Counted from the stretch's first letter, positions 15,717 through 25,082 are shown. The stretch is 64,000 nucleotides of DNA from Pimelobacter sp. (GCA_002698575.1 NZZG01000186.1:35058-99057), one strand, 5' to 3'. The notes: generated from the letters alone by a model not told the origin. Translations and numbers: made by a program.

Positions 15717-16532
15717 GTGGCGCCGCGGATCGTGTTGCACTTCCACCCTGGCTGGGGGTTCGGAGAGAGCACGGTGCTCGACGCGATGGCAGCGTCCGGC
15801 AGGTACCGCAGCCAGTGGGAGACCGGCACTTCCAACGGTGGTCTGACGGCTTATCCTGGCGGCAACCGCTGGCGGTGGGAGAGTCGGATCTTTGACGGCC
15901 GGTACGACGGAGCAGACGCCTCGGACCGGCCGGTGTACGGCGCGTGGAACCGCCGCAACGACCACTACGGCGCATCGCCGCGATTCGGGTCGGCGTACCT
16001 GAGGTTGGGGCCGGAGGTCATCGAACGCGCCACCTTCTGCTGGCCGGACAGCGTCTACGACCCTTGGGTGATCGGCGGCCCGGCCAGGCTCGACGAACTG
16101 TGCCGCCTGGCTGATGCCGGCCTCCTCGATCCGAGCCTGCTGCCCGACTCCGCCGCCGACCTGCCGCTGGACGACCCGCTCAACGACTACATCGAGGCGC
16201 ACGTCCACGGAGCGCTGATCATCTCGCGGGACGTCGAGGCGTTGGTCCTCGATCCCTCCGATCGCCAGGCGCATGCCGAGGTCCTCGACCGGCTCGGCTG
16301 CCCTATCGAGGAGCACCTCGGATATCGACTCACGGCAGATGCCATCGAGCCCGGATACCGCAGCCACGTACCTGTCGAGCTGGCGCGCACGCTCGGGGGT
16401 GAGATCGATCCGGCCAGGCTGGCCGAAGCCTCCAGGTCGGGTGACCACGATCCCCAGGCGGTCAAGTGGTTGTGGCACTGTCTGGCCCGGTTCGGTCGGA
16501 GGGAGTCGGATCACCGGGTCGGCGGGCCGTGA
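15717..16532 (+). CDS. DUF3626 domain protein
   Basis: 271 residues. The start IVLHFHPGWGFGESTVLDAM, then SQWETGTSNGGLTAYPGGNRWRWESRIFDGRYDGA and FGSAYLRL, is the characteristic DUF3626 pattern (HFHP, SNGGLT, GG-R). The function is unknown; the conserved polar motifs suggest an enzyme. GTG 15717 is chosen because HFHP lies close to the N-terminus in this version; some relatives have a longer N-terminal region. Codon usage looks less extreme in G/C than its neighbours, and it sits beside a toxin-antitoxin pair, so lateral acquisition is plausible. Confidence 0.8.
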   Translation: MAPRIVLHFHPGWGFGESTVLDAMAASGRYRSQWETGTSNGGLTAYPGGNRWRWESRIFDGRYDGADASDRPVYGAWNRRNDHYGASPRFGSAYLRLGPEVIERATFCWPDSVYDPWVIGGPARLDELCRLADAGLLDPSLLPDSAADLPLDDPLNDYIEAHVHGALIISRDVEALVLDPSDRQAHAEVLDRLGCPIEEHLGYRLTADAIEPGYRSHVPVELARTLGGEIDPARLAEASRSGDHDPQAVKWLWHCLARFGRRESDHRVGGP

Positions 16533-16653
16533 ACCTTGCGGACACGGGCAGCGCCGTCCCCGAACACGAACGACGTGCGGCCCGTACCGGCACGCTTCGC
16601 GCGACCATCGGCTCATGGCACGCTCCCGTGCCGATCGGCTTGTGGGTCGAGCG

Positions 16654-16992
16654 CTACAGATCCAGGAGCAGGACGATCGTTTCGCGGACTTCCCCGAGCA
16701 CGACTGGGCCAACGTTGCCGGTGCGCTCCTGCACGCGCGTCATGGCGACAGATCGCAGGTGCTGGCACTGTGCGGACGAGGACGCTGCGAGACGATTCTC
16801 CTCGTCCGGGTCGATGATGACTTCGGTGGCGCTCCGCCGAACGGTCCGAGCTAGTGGCACGACTTGAATGACGTTCGGCTTCCCACTGAGAACCCGCCCC
16901 GCTGTGACGACGATGGCCGGCCGACGGAGTCCGGCCTCGCTTCCAACTGGCATCCCGAGATCGAGCTCGACGACGTCACCCGGCTTCAGCAT
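16654..16992 (-). CDS. MazF/PemK-family toxin
   Basis: 112 residues from ATG 16992. KPGDVVELDLGMPVGSEAGLRRPAIVVT contains the MazF core (G-D-V, PVGSE, RRPAIVV). QCQHLRSV with a following Arg matches the later active-site segment of MazF/PemK endoribonucleases, and the protein ends GEVRETIVLLLDL. It is predicted to cleave mRNA at short motifs. The ATG lies inside the 3' end of the antitoxin gene (17-base overlap), the usual antitoxin-first arrangement. The frame continues upstream to 17088, but that stretch is antitoxin coding sequence. Confidence 0.88.
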   Translation of the reverse strand: MLKPGDVVELDLGMPVGSEAGLRRPAIVVTAGRVLSGKPNVIQVVPLARTVRRSATEVIIDPDEENRLAASSSAQCQHLRSVAMTRVQERTGNVGPVVLGEVRETIVLLLDL

Positions 16993-17173
16993 CCAGCCAA
17001 GCCGTCTCTTCGTCGTCGAGATCCGCCGCAAGGTCGCGCGCCATGGCATCCTGGCGAAGCGCCCGGATAGCACGGTTGACGGTCTCATCGATCGTCTCGT
17101 GGCGTTCGGCTGCCAATCTAGTCACTCGAAGGTGGGTGTCTCTGCTGACGCGGATCGTCGTCGTCTCGGGCAC
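16976..17173 (-). CDS. Ribbon-helix-helix antitoxin, MazE-like
   Basis: 65 residues from GTG 17173. The N-terminus TTTIRVSRDTHLRVTRLAAERHETIDETVNRAI is a ribbon-helix-helix DNA-binding fold (strand, then two helices), and the acidic C-terminus DLDDEETAWLDAEAG would neutralise the toxin. It overlaps the MazF-like gene by 17 bases. An inverted repeat upstream at 17190-17209 is a likely autoregulatory site. Confidence 0.87.
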   Translation of the reverse strand: MPETTTIRVSRDTHLRVTRLAAERHETIDETVNRAIRALRQDAMARDLAADLDDEETAWLDAEAG

Positions 17174-17189
17174 GTTTCCAGACTACTCT

Positions 17190-17209
17190 TGTAGACAGAT
17201 TCATCTACA
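17190..17209. promoter_or_regulatory. Operator-like inverted repeat of the toxin-antitoxin pair
   Basis: TGTAGA and TCTACA, six-base arms eight bases apart, lie 17 bases upstream of the antitoxin GTG. Placement fits autorepression by the ribbon-helix-helix protein. Confidence 0.55.
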
Positions 17210-17238
17210 GCCGCACCTAACGTGCGTGCCCCGCGTCG

Positions 17239-18144
17239 CTACCGGCCCGCGAGGGGCGACGCAGTCAAGAACGACACCATCTCCTCGACGAGCAGGTCGC
17301 GCTCGGGCACGGGGAACAGGGCCCAGTCGTGGGGGAGGTCGTGACCCAGGCGGAGCTCGTGGTCGGTGCCGGGAGCTGCCGCGGCCAGGTCGGCGAGGCG
17401 TTCGCACTGCGGCTGGAACATCTCGGCGGTGCCGACCCACGACTGGATCGTGCCGAGGTCGTGCAGGCCGCCGTTGATGGGGGAGAGCCAGGGGTCGGAC
17501 GGGTGCCGGTCGCCCCGGTAGAGCTCGATGCAGCCGTGCAGCCCGCGCAGGGAGAGCAGCACGTCGGCGGGTGCCGCCGCGACGGTCGCCCGATCGCTCA
17601 TCACCGCATCGACCCACGGCGACAGGAGCACCGTGCGCGACGGACGGGTGAGCCCGCCGTCCCGGATCTCCTGGAGTGCGACGAGGGACAGGGCGCCCCC
17701 CGCCGAGTCGCCGGCGAGGTCGACCGGAGCCCCCTGGGCGAGATCGACCACGTGCTGCCAGGCGGCCATCACCATCGGGACGGTCTGATCCACGGTGTGC
17801 TCGGGGGCCAGGGGGTAGTCCACGAGGTGCACGGTCCAGCCGCGAGCGATGAAGAGACCGAGGAAGGGCCAGTGCTGGTCCTCGAGCGTGTAGGCACCGC
17901 CGTGCAGGTAGAAGAGGTGGCGGCCCGCTCCGGGACCGGCCGACGCCTCCCTGGATCGGGGGGACGCGGTCACGACGAGCCCGTCGGCGACCGGCGCCTC
18001 GGTGACGTCGTACAGCAGGGACAGCCCACGGGGCGCCGCCTTCCCCCGGGGGCGGCGGAGCGGCCGGGTCATCGCGTTGCGCTTGAGGACGTCCGGGAGG
18101 AGGCCGAGGCCTGCCGAGATGGTGGTGACGGCGGTGCTGGGCAT
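17239..18144 (-). CDS. Alpha/beta hydrolase fold-3 esterase (HSL family)
   Basis: 301 residues. The hormone-sensitive-lipase motif FYLHGGAYTLE (about residue 80) forms the oxyanion hole and DLAGDSAGGALSLVAL (GDSAGG) carries the nucleophile Ser. DHELRLGHDLPHDW near the C-terminus supplies the catalytic His. It probably hydrolyses short acyl or acetyl esters. ATG 18144 diverges from clpB across the HspR-box region but shows no sign of sharing its control. Confidence 0.87.
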   Translation of the reverse strand: MPSTAVTTISAGLGLLPDVLKRNAMTRPLRRPRGKAAPRGLSLLYDVTEAPVADGLVVTASPRSREASAGPGAGRHLFYLHGGAYTLEDQHWPFLGLFIARGWTVHLVDYPLAPEHTVDQTVPMVMAAWQHVVDLAQGAPVDLAGDSAGGALSLVALQEIRDGGLTRPSRTVLLSPWVDAVMSDRATVAAAPADVLLSLRGLHGCIELYRGDRHPSDPWLSPINGGLHDLGTIQSWVGTAEMFQPQCERLADLAAAAPGTDHELRLGHDLPHDWALFPVPERDLLVEEMVSFLTASPLAGR

Positions 18145-18193
18145 GGGAGGAGGCTACGCCGGGGCGTCGAGGTCCGCTCGTCGGAGATCTGGC

Positions 18194-18220
18194 AAAGTTG
18201 AGTGGAACAGACTCAACTTT
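18194..18220. promoter_or_regulatory. HAIR element (HspR-binding site) upstream of clpB
   Basis: AAAGTTGAGT and ACTCAACTTT are perfect 10-base arms around seven bases. The core matches the HspR consensus CTTGAGT-N7-ACTCAAG with one change at each end. HspR represses dnaK and clpB operons in actinobacteria, so clpB here should be a heat-shock gene. No HspR gene lies in the window. Confidence 0.88.
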
Positions 18221-18271
18221 CCGTACGTTGCAACCAGTGGAAGCATCGGCACGCACGAGAGCGAGACCCCC

Positions 18272-20866
18272 ATGAGCACCTTCGGCGCAGAGAAGTTCAC
18301 CACCCGCAGTCGCGAGGCCATCGAGGCCGCCCAGGTGGCCGCCACCACCGGCGGCCATAGCGCGGTCGAGCCGATCCACGTCCTGACCGCGCTCCTGCGC
18401 GACGGCGAGGGCACGGCGGGGAGCCTGGTCACCAAGGCCGGGGTGGACGCCGCCCTCCTCAAGGCCCAGGCGGAGGCGGCCCAGTCGCGGCTGCCCAGTG
18501 CCAGCGGAGCCACGGTCAAGCAGCCCGCGGCCTCGCCCGCGCTGACCCGCGTGCTGGCCGCCGCGCTCGACCTCGCCGGCAGCATGAAGGACGACTACGT
18601 CGCCACCGAGCACCTGCTCATCGCCCTCGCCGGCACCGAGTCGAGCGCCCAGCAGGTGCTGACCGAGGCCGGCCTGAGCGAGGTCGGACTGCGCGAGGGC
18701 CTCACCGCGGTCCGCGGCAACCGGCGCGTGACCAGCCAGGACGCCGAGGCGACGTACGAGTCGCTGGAGAAGTACTCCGTCGACCTCACCCGATCCGCCC
18801 AGGACGGCAAGCTCGACCCCGTCATCGGGCGCGACGCCGAGATCCGGCGCGTGATCCAGGTGCTCAGCCGGCGGACGAAGAACAACCCCGTCCTCATCGG
18901 CGAGCCCGGCGTCGGCAAGACCGCGGTCGTCGAGGGCCTCGCCCAGCGAGTCGTCGACGGTGACGTGCCCGACAGCCTCAAGGGTCGCCGGGTGCTGAGC
19001 CTCGACCTGGCCGCGATGGTGGCCGGCGCGAAGTACCGCGGGGAGTTCGAGGAGCGGCTCAAGGCCGTGCTCGAGGAGATCAAGGAGGCCGGTGGGCAGA
19101 TCATCACCTTCATCGACGAGCTGCACACGGTCGTCGGTGCGGGCGCCGGGGGCGACTCCGCGATGGATGCCGGCAACATGCTCAAGCCGATGCTGGCGCG
19201 CGGCGAGCTGCACATGATCGGCGCCACCACGCTCGACGAGTACCGCGAGCGCGTCGAGAAGGACCCGGCCCTGGAACGCCGTTTCCAGCAGGTCTTCGTC
19301 GGCGAGCCCAGCGTCGAGGACACGATCCAGATCCTGCGCGGCATCCAGGAGAAGTACGAGGCCCACCACGGGGTCCGGATCACCGACGCCGCCCTGGTCG
19401 CGGCCGCCACGCTCTCCGACCGCTACATCCCCGGACGTCAGCTGCCCGACAAGGCCATCGACCTCGTCGACGAGGCAGCCAGCCGGCTGCGGATGGAGAT
19501 CGAGTCGTCACCGGAGGAGATCGACGAGCTGCGCCGCCGGGTCGACCGGCTCAAGATGGAGGAGTTCGCTCTCGCCAAGGAGTCCGACGACGCCTCGGTG
19601 GAGCGGCTCGCCGTGCTCCGCGCCGACCTCGCCGACCGCGAGGAGGAGCTGCGCGGGCTCGAGGCGCGCTGGGAGCAGGAGAAGGCCTCGCTCGAGGGCG
19701 AGGGCGACCTGCGTCGCCAGCTCGACGCCCTGCGCATCGAGTCCGAGCGGCTCCAACGCGACGGTGACTTCGAGGCGGCCAGCGAGATCCTGTACGGCCG
19801 GATCCCCACGTTGGAGGCCCAGATCGAGGCGGTCGCCGCGCACGAGAAGGCCGCCGACCCCGGTGTCGAGCCGCTGGTGGGCGAGGAGGTCGGTGCCGCC
19901 CAGATCGCCGACGTGGTCGAGGCCTGGACCGGTATCCCGACCGGTCGGATGCTGGAGGGCGAGACCGCCAAGCTGCTGCGGATGGAGGAGGTCGTGGGGG
20001 AGCGCCTGATCGGTCAGCACTCCGCCGTCGTGGCGGTGAGCGACGCCGTACGACGTTCGCGCGCCGGCATCGCGGACCCCAACCGGCCCACCGGCTCGTT
20101 CCTCTTCCTCGGCCCCACCGGCGTCGGCAAGACCGAGCTCGCCAAGTCACTGGCCGACTTCCTCTTCGACGACGACCGGGCGATCATCCGCATCGACATG
20201 AGCGAGTACTCCGAGAAGCACTCGGTCTCGCGACTCGTCGGTGCCCCTCCCGGCTACGTGGGCTACGACGAGGGCGGTCAGCTGACCGAGGCCGTGCGCC
20301 GCCGGCCCTACTCCGTCGTGCTGCTCGACGAGGTCGAGAAGGCCCACCCGGAGGTCTTCGACATCCTGCTGCAGGTGCTCGACGACGGCCGGCTCACCGA
20401 CGGCCAGGGTCGCACGGTCGACTTCCGCAACACGCTGCTCATCCTCACGAGCAACCTCGGCTCGCACTACCTGGTCGACCCGACGCTGGACGAGGAGAAG
20501 AAGCGTGAGTCGGTGCTGGCCGTCGTACGACAGAGCTTCAAGCCGGAGTTCCTCAACCGGCTCGACGAGATCGTGCAGTTCGACGCGCTCAGCAAGGACG
20601 ACCTGACCCACATCGTCGACCTGCAGCTGGCCCTGCTCGAGCAGCGCCTGGCCGTGCGACGCATCACGATCGGCGTCACCGAGGCCGCCAAGCGGTGGCT
20701 CGCCGAGACCGGCTACGACCCGGCTTACGGCGCCCGCCCGCTGCGCCGGCTGATCCAGTCGGCCATCGGCGACCCCCTCGCCAAGCTGCTCATCGGCGGC
20801 GAGGTCGTCGACGGCTCACAGGTGGGGGTCGACGTGGGTGCGGACGGCCTGGTGCTGCACCGCTGA
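18272..20866 (+). CDS. clpB: ATP-dependent disaggregase ClpB
   Basis: 864 residues, full length. It has an N-terminal Clp-N repeat domain ([15 protein letters not shown]), a first AAA+ module with Walker [10 protein letters not shown] near residue 210, and a middle coiled-coil domain (about 400-520, rich in Glu/Leu/Arg). The second AAA+ module has GPTGVGKTE near residue 613, [12 protein letters not shown] in module 1 and [14 protein letters not shown] in module 2. It works with DnaK to resolubilise aggregated proteins in the cytoplasm. ATG 18272 follows the HspR-box promoter region, and a strong hairpin lies just downstream of the stop. Confidence 0.97.
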   Translation: MSTFGAEKFTTRSREAIEAAQVAATTGGHSAVEPIHVLTALLRDGEGTAGSLVTKAGVDAALLKAQAEAAQSRLPSASGATVKQPAASPALTRVLAAALDLAGSMKDDYVATEHLLIALAGTESSAQQVLTEAGLSEVGLREGLTAVRGNRRVTSQDAEATYESLEKYSVDLTRSAQDGKLDPVIGRDAEIRRVIQVLSRRTKNNPVLIGEPGVGKTAVVEGLAQRVVDGDVPDSLKGRRVLSLDLAAMVAGAKYRGEFEERLKAVLEEIKEAGGQIITFIDELHTVVGAGAGGDSAMDAGNMLKPMLARGELHMIGATTLDEYRERVEKDPALERRFQQVFVGEPSVEDTIQILRGIQEKYEAHHGVRITDAALVAAATLSDRYIPGRQLPDKAIDLVDEAASRLRMEIESSPEEIDELRRRVDRLKMEEFALAKESDDASVERLAVLRADLADREEELRGLEARWEQEKASLEGEGDLRRQLDALRIESERLQRDGDFEAASEILYGRIPTLEAQIEAVAAHEKAADPGVEPLVGEEVGAAQIADVVEAWTGIPTGRMLEGETAKLLRMEEVVGERLIGQHSAVVAVSDAVRRSRAGIADPNRPTGSFLFLGPTGVGKTELAKSLADFLFDDDRAIIRIDMSEYSEKHSVSRLVGAPPGYVGYDEGGQLTEAVRRRPYSVVLLDEVEKAHPEVFDILLQVLDDGRLTDGQGRTVDFRNTLLILTSNLGSHYLVDPTLDEEKKRESVLAVVRQSFKPEFLNRLDEIVQFDALSKDDLTHIVDLQLALLEQRLAVRRITIGVTEAAKRWLAETGYDPAYGARPLRRLIQSAIGDPLAKLLIGGEVVDGSQVGVDVGADGLVLHR

Positions 20867-20904
20867 GCGTCCCCGCTGAGTGGCCCCATCTCCGGGGACG
20901 AGCA

Positions 20905-20944
20905 CCGGGTACCGGGTCCGCGTCATTTCGTGCCCGGTACCCGG
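20905..20944 (+). terminator. Hairpin downstream of clpB
   Basis: CCGGGTACCGGG (20905-20916) pairs perfectly with CCCGGTACCCGG (20933-20944) around a 16-base loop, 38 bases after the clpB stop. Each arm is itself close to palindromic. Likely intrinsic terminator without a T-run. Confidence 0.72.
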
Positions 20945-20963
20945 CCTCTGTTGCAATGGGGGC

Positions 20964-21980
20964 ATGCCGCACGCCGCTCGCGACGTCGACCCCTCCGCTG
21001 ACACCCAGGACCAGTCGACCGCCGGAGCAGTCCGTGAGCTGCCCCCGCGTCGACGTGGGCAGCTGCCCGTGGACCTCGGCCGCGGCTTCCTGATCGGGAC
21101 CGCCGAGCTGGTCCCGGGTGTCTCCGGTGGCACGGTCGCCCTCGTCACCGGGGTCTACGAGCAGCTCATCGACTCCCTCCACCACGTCAGCCAGGCCGGA
21201 CGACGACTGGTCCTCGGTCCCGATCGGCTGACGTCGGCACGGGCGGCGCTGGGCCAGGCGGACTGGCGCCTGGTGGTGCCGGTCCTGGTGGGGATGGCCG
21301 CTGCCCTGCTCGCCGTCGCCGGCGTCATGGAGTCCTTCGTCACCGGCTCGCCCGAGCTGGCGCGTGGCCTGTTCCTCGGCTTGGTGGTGGCCTCGGTCGC
21401 CGTGCCCGTGCGCATGCTGCCCGCGGGCGGCCGGGCCGTGTGGCTCGATCTCGCGCTGGTGCTCGCGGTCGCGGCGATCGCCTTCTGGGTCGTGGGGCTG
21501 GCCGGGGACGGAGGCTCGGGCGAGGTGCCCCTCGTCCTGGTCTTCCTGGCCGCGGCCGTCGCGATCTGCGCGCTCGTCGTCCCGGGGGTCTCGGGCTCGT
21601 TCCTCCTCCTCATCGTGGGCCTGTACACCGTGACCCTCGACGCCGTGGATGCCCGGGACATCGGCTACCTGGCGGTCTTCGCGGCGGGCGCGCTGGTCGG
21701 GCTGGCGTCCTTCGTGCCGGTCCTGCGCCACCTGCTCGAGCACCGACGACGCACCACACTGCTGGTGATGGTCGGCCTGCTGCTCGGGTCCCTGCGCGCG
21801 CTCTGGCCGTGGCAGTCGGTGCCCGCCGGTGCGGTCGCGGAGGCACACGGACCGGGAGCGTTGCTCGCGCCGTACGACCCCGTGCTCGGGCCGGTGCTCC
21901 TGGCCGTGCTCGGCGTCGTCGTGGTGCTCGGCCTGATCGTCGTGGAGTCCCGGGCGAGCCGCGGCGCAACATCCTCCTGA
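20964..21980 (+). CDS. DUF368 membrane protein, PopT-type undecaprenyl-phosphate flippase
   Basis: 338 residues with about eight or nine membrane segments. The two DUF368 half-motifs are clear: GTAELVPGVSGGTVALVTGVY near residue 45 and ALVVPGVSGSFLLLIVGLY near residue 205, an internal inverted-repeat fold. DUF368 proteins have been shown to recycle undecaprenyl phosphate across the membrane for cell-wall synthesis (PopT). TGCAAT (20952-20957) ends six bases before ATG 20964, suggesting a leaderless mRNA. A DedA protein, the other known carrier-lipid recycling family, is encoded at 25784-26542. Confidence 0.88.
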   Translation: MPHAARDVDPSADTQDQSTAGAVRELPPRRRGQLPVDLGRGFLIGTAELVPGVSGGTVALVTGVYEQLIDSLHHVSQAGRRLVLGPDRLTSARAALGQADWRLVVPVLVGMAAALLAVAGVMESFVTGSPELARGLFLGLVVASVAVPVRMLPAGGRAVWLDLALVLAVAAIAFWVVGLAGDGGSGEVPLVLVFLAAAVAICALVVPGVSGSFLLLIVGLYTVTLDAVDARDIGYLAVFAAGALVGLASFVPVLRHLLEHRRRTTLLVMVGLLLGSLRALWPWQSVPAGAVAEAHGPGALLAPYDPVLGPVLLAVLGVVVVLGLIVVESRASRGATSS

Positions 21981-22036
21981 CCCCGTCGAGCTCGGTTGCC
22001 GAGCACAACGGTTGGGGCCTCTGGGAGACTCGGCCC

Positions 22037-23143
22037 ATGCCAGCCAAGCCACTCCCACGCCCTCGACAGGTGACGTTCAGCGGCTGGTCGATCATGGTCG
22101 GGTCCGTCGTCACCATCCTCTTCGCCTACCAGCGGGTGGCCGCCCTGGGCACGATCGAGTCCCAGGAGTCGGTCACCGAGTTCATCTCGACCCCGCCCGG
22201 CGAGGGGCTGGGACTCAGCGTCGACGACGTGCAGCTGGCGATCCGGGTCATGTGCCTGGTGGCCGGTGGCTGCGCAGCAGCGACGGCGATCCTCGGATGG
22301 CAGGTCCTGCAGGCCTCACGCAGCGCGCGCGTGGTGCTGAGCGTGCTCGCCCCGATCCTGTTCGTCGCCGGTCTCACCTCGGGCGGCCTGATGTCGGCGC
22401 TCGTCGCCGCGGCCGTGGCGATGCTGTGGGTGCAACCCGCACGGGACTGGTTCGACGGCAAGGAGCCGGTGCGTGACCGGGCAGCCGTCGCGGCCACGAC
22501 GAGCTCGTCCGCCCCGTCGGGCGCATCGCCGTCCGCGCCCTCCTCGTCGACGCAGACCTCGGGCCCGGGAGTGCCGCCACCGCCGTCCGGGTCGTCGTGG
22601 AACCTCCCTCACCCCGATGCGTCCCGTGCCACGATGACGGGCATGAGCGAGCAGCCCTACCACCCGTACGGCGCACCGACAGGTCCTCCCACCGGCAGCG
22701 GGAAGCGTCCCGGCGGCGTGACGGCGGCGGGCATCATCACCATGGTCGCCAGCGGCATCACCCTGGCCGGGCTGGCCGTCTCGATGATCTTCATCGGCAC
22801 CTCGCGCCAGGACTTCATCGACGAGGTGGACAAGGAGCTGTCTTCCAACTCCGCCTACCAGGACATCTCGCCGGAGACGATCGCCAACGTGGCGATCGGG
22901 TTCCTGGGCGTGCTGGCGGTGTGGTGCGTCATCGCGATCGTGCTCGCCGTCCTCACGATCCGGGGCAGCAACGGCGCGCGGATCACGCTGGTCGTCTCCG
23001 CCTCGATGGCGGCGTTGATCAGCCTGCTCGGAGCGCTCGTCGTCGTGCCGCTCGTGCTCACGGTCGCCGCGATCGCGACCGTGATCCTGCTGTTCGCCGG
23101 TGGTGCCGGGCCGTGGTTCGCAGCCCAGAAGCACCGATCCTGA
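22037..23143 (+). CDS. Tandem four-helix membrane protein (possible fusion of two genes)
   Basis: 368 residues in one uninterrupted frame. The first half (1-150) has four hydrophobic segments. A Ser/Pro linker (about 150-198) follows, then a second unit begins MSEQPYHPYGAPTGPP at residue 203 with another four segments. The second unit looks like a complete small membrane protein with the usual proline-rich N-terminus, and CACGAT lies seven bases before its ATG at 22643, like the leaderless promoters seen here. It may therefore be a fused gene, or two genes whose separating stop has been lost. Function unknown. Confidence 0.65.
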   Translation: MPAKPLPRPRQVTFSGWSIMVGSVVTILFAYQRVAALGTIESQESVTEFISTPPGEGLGLSVDDVQLAIRVMCLVAGGCAAATAILGWQVLQASRSARVVLSVLAPILFVAGLTSGGLMSALVAAAVAMLWVQPARDWFDGKEPVRDRAAVAATTSSSAPSGASPSAPSSSTQTSGPGVPPPPSGSSWNLPHPDASRATMTGMSEQPYHPYGAPTGPPTGSGKRPGGVTAAGIITMVASGITLAGLAVSMIFIGTSRQDFIDEVDKELSSNSAYQDISPETIANVAIGFLGVLAVWCVIAIVLAVLTIRGSNGARITLVVSASMAALISLLGALVVVPLVLTVAAIATVILLFAGGAGPWFAAQKHRS

Positions 23144-23163
23144 CGACCACCACGACGGTCGTC
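23142..23163. terminator. Short hairpin between convergent genes
   Basis: GACGACC (23142-23148) and GGTCGTC (23157-23163) pair across eight bases. The left arm overlaps the stop of the membrane protein gene, and the hairpin sits just before the convergent aminotransferase stop. Confidence 0.5.
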
Positions 23164-23168
23164 GCGCC

Positions 23169-24362
23169 TCAGGCGTGCAGGTCGGCCGCAGCCAGGCGTG
23201 CCGTCGCCTCGCTGATCACGTCGCGCTGCTTGCAGAACGCCCACCGCACGAGGTGGCGGCCGGCACCGGCCGGGTCGTCGTAGAACCCCTGCACGGGGAT
23301 CGCCACGACCCCGGCGCGCTCCGGCAGCGCCTGGCAGAATGCGACGCTGTCGTGCCAGCCGAGCTCGCGGATGTCGGAGGTGGCGAAGTAGGTGCCCTGC
23401 GGGGTGGAGGTCGGCAGGCCGGCGTCGCGCAGGCCGGCGACGAGAAGGTCGCGCCGCTCCTGCAGGTCGCGGGAGAGCAGGCGGGGGAAGTCGGGGTGCT
23501 CGTTGAGTGCCACGGCGACCGCCGGTTGCAGGGGAGCCCCCGAGGTGTAGGTCATCCACTGCTTGGCAGCGACCATCGCGCCGACCAGCTCGGCTGGTCC
23601 GCTCACCCAGCCGACCTTCCAGCCCGTCAACGAGTAGGACTTCCCGACGCTGGACAAGGTGAGCGTGCGCTCGGCCATGCCGGGCAGCGTGGCGAGCGGG
23701 ACGTGCTCAGGGTGGTCGGGGTCGTCGAAGACCAGGTGCTCGTAGACCTCGTCGGTGATCACGACCAGGTCGTGCTCGATCGCCAGCTCGGCGACGACGT
23801 CCAGCTCGGCGCGGCTGAGCACCGTCCCGGTCGGGTTGTGGGGGCTGTTCAGCAGCACGAACCGGGTCCGGGGCGTGACGGCTGCGCGCAGCTCGTCGAG
23901 GTCGACGCGGAAGTCGGGGGAGCGCAGCGTGACCGGACGACGTACGGCGCCGCACATCTGCAGCATCGCCGGGTAGGAGTCGTAGTAGGGCTCGAGCACG
24001 ACGACCTCGTCGCCCGGGTCGACGAGGCCGAGCAACGAGGCGGCGATCGCCTCGGTGCACCCCGTGGTGACGGCGACCTGGGTGTCGGGATCGAGCTCGA
24101 TTCCGTAGTGGCGGCGCTGGTGGTCGACGATCGCACGGCGCAGCGCCGGGATGCCGATGCCGGGCGCGTACTGGTTGGCACCACCCTGGACGGCCGCCAC
24201 CGCAGCGGCGAGCACCTCGGCGGGTCCCTCCTCGTCGGGGAAGCCCTGGCCGAGGTTGAGGGAGCCGGTGCGCACGGCCAGGGCGGACATCTCGGCGAAG
24301 ATCGTCGGGGGGATGCCGTCCAGCCGGTGGGCTGGTCGGTGGGCGAGCGAGCGGCGGGACAT
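23169..24362 (-). CDS. PLP-dependent aminotransferase, class I/II (DapC-like)
   Basis: 397 residues with the fold-type I aminotransferase pattern: NLGQGFPDEEGP, GANQYAPGIGIPALR, VTTGCTEAIAA, LNSPHNPTGTVLSRAEL, VITDEVYEHL and the PLP Lys in SSVGKSYSLTGWKVGW, ending with LVRWAFCK. The Q-Y-A-P-G and C-T-E-A signatures match the group of kynurenine, methionine and N-succinyldiaminopimelate aminotransferases; actinobacterial members are often called DapC. The exact substrate cannot be fixed from sequence. Start ATG 24362; the divergent pyrE promoter is immediately adjacent, so the two genes share almost no intergenic DNA. Confidence 0.88.
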   Translation of the reverse strand: MSRRSLAHRPAHRLDGIPPTIFAEMSALAVRTGSLNLGQGFPDEEGPAEVLAAAVAAVQGGANQYAPGIGIPALRRAIVDHQRRHYGIELDPDTQVAVTTGCTEAIAASLLGLVDPGDEVVVLEPYYDSYPAMLQMCGAVRRPVTLRSPDFRVDLDELRAAVTPRTRFVLLNSPHNPTGTVLSRAELDVVAELAIEHDLVVITDEVYEHLVFDDPDHPEHVPLATLPGMAERTLTLSSVGKSYSLTGWKVGWVSGPAELVGAMVAAKQWMTYTSGAPLQPAVAVALNEHPDFPRLLSRDLQERRDLLVAGLRDAGLPTSTPQGTYFATSDIRELGWHDSVAFCQALPERAGVVAIPVQGFYDDPAGAGRHLVRWAFCKQRDVISEATARLAAADLHA

Positions 24363-24381
24363 GACGACTACCCTGCCAGTC

Positions 24382-24921
24382 GTGACCACCACCGACGACT
24401 CCCTCGCCGCCGACATCGACGCCTGCTGCCGCCTGACGGGTGAGTTCACCCTCCGCTCCGGCCAGGTCAGCCACGAGTACTTCGACAAGTACCTCTTCGA
24501 GGCCGATCCGCTCCTGCTCGGACGTGTGGCACGCGAGATGATCCAGCTCGTGCCGCAGGACACCGAGCTCCTCGGCGGGCTGGAGATGGGCGGCATCCCG
24601 ATCGCGACCGTGGTCAGCTCGATCCTGGGCACCCCGGCCCTGTTCGTGCGCAAGGAGGCGAAGACCTACGGCACCTGCAAGCTCGCCGAGGGCGGGGCGT
24701 ACGACGGCAAGCGGGTCACCCTGGTCGAGGACGTCATCACCACCGGGGGAGCCGTCCGCGACGCGGCCAGGGCGCTGCGTGAGGGCGGGGCCGTCGTGGA
24801 CGTCGTCTGCTGTGCGATCGACCGCAGCCCTGCGGGTGAGAACCCGCTCGCCGACGTCGGCCTCGAGGTCCGCGCCGTGCTCACGAAGGCCGACCTGGAC
24901 GCCGTGCGCCACGGGGGATGA
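24382..24921 (+). CDS. pyrE: Orotate phosphoribosyltransferase
   Basis: 179 residues. It converts orotate and PRPP to OMP in pyrimidine synthesis. The PRPP-binding loop VTLVEDVITTGGA (about residues 111-123) is perfect, preceded by the dimerisation segment FVRKEAKTYGTCKLAEGG, and YFDKYLF near residue 33 binds orotate. GTG 24382 is chosen because TACCCT (24369-24374) ends seven bases upstream, giving a leaderless start; the in-frame ATG at 24361 would lie upstream of that promoter and inside the divergent gene's start. It stands alone here, away from other pyr genes. Confidence 0.93.
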   Translation: MTTTDDSLAADIDACCRLTGEFTLRSGQVSHEYFDKYLFEADPLLLGRVAREMIQLVPQDTELLGGLEMGGIPIATVVSSILGTPALFVRKEAKTYGTCKLAEGGAYDGKRVTLVEDVITTGGAVRDAARALREGGAVVDVVCCAIDRSPAGENPLADVGLEVRAVLTKADLDAVRHGG

Positions 24922-25082
24922 CGGGGGATGACGCGGGACGAGGCGGGCTGATCGCCGTTGCGGCGCCTCGTGGCCCTCGCCGCCGGCGAGCAGCCGTGGC
25001 ACGATGGCGTGGTCGCCGGATCGGGTGCAGCGGGACATGGGGTCCTCGCCGACGGGCGGCTGATCTGCGAAGGTGATCGCTC

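Noticed and set aside
16533-16653. Short open frames between the DUF3626 gene and the toxin gene
   Set aside because: They overlap the toxin on the opposite strand, lack ribosome-binding sites and have no protein-like composition. The gap itself shows nothing I can name.
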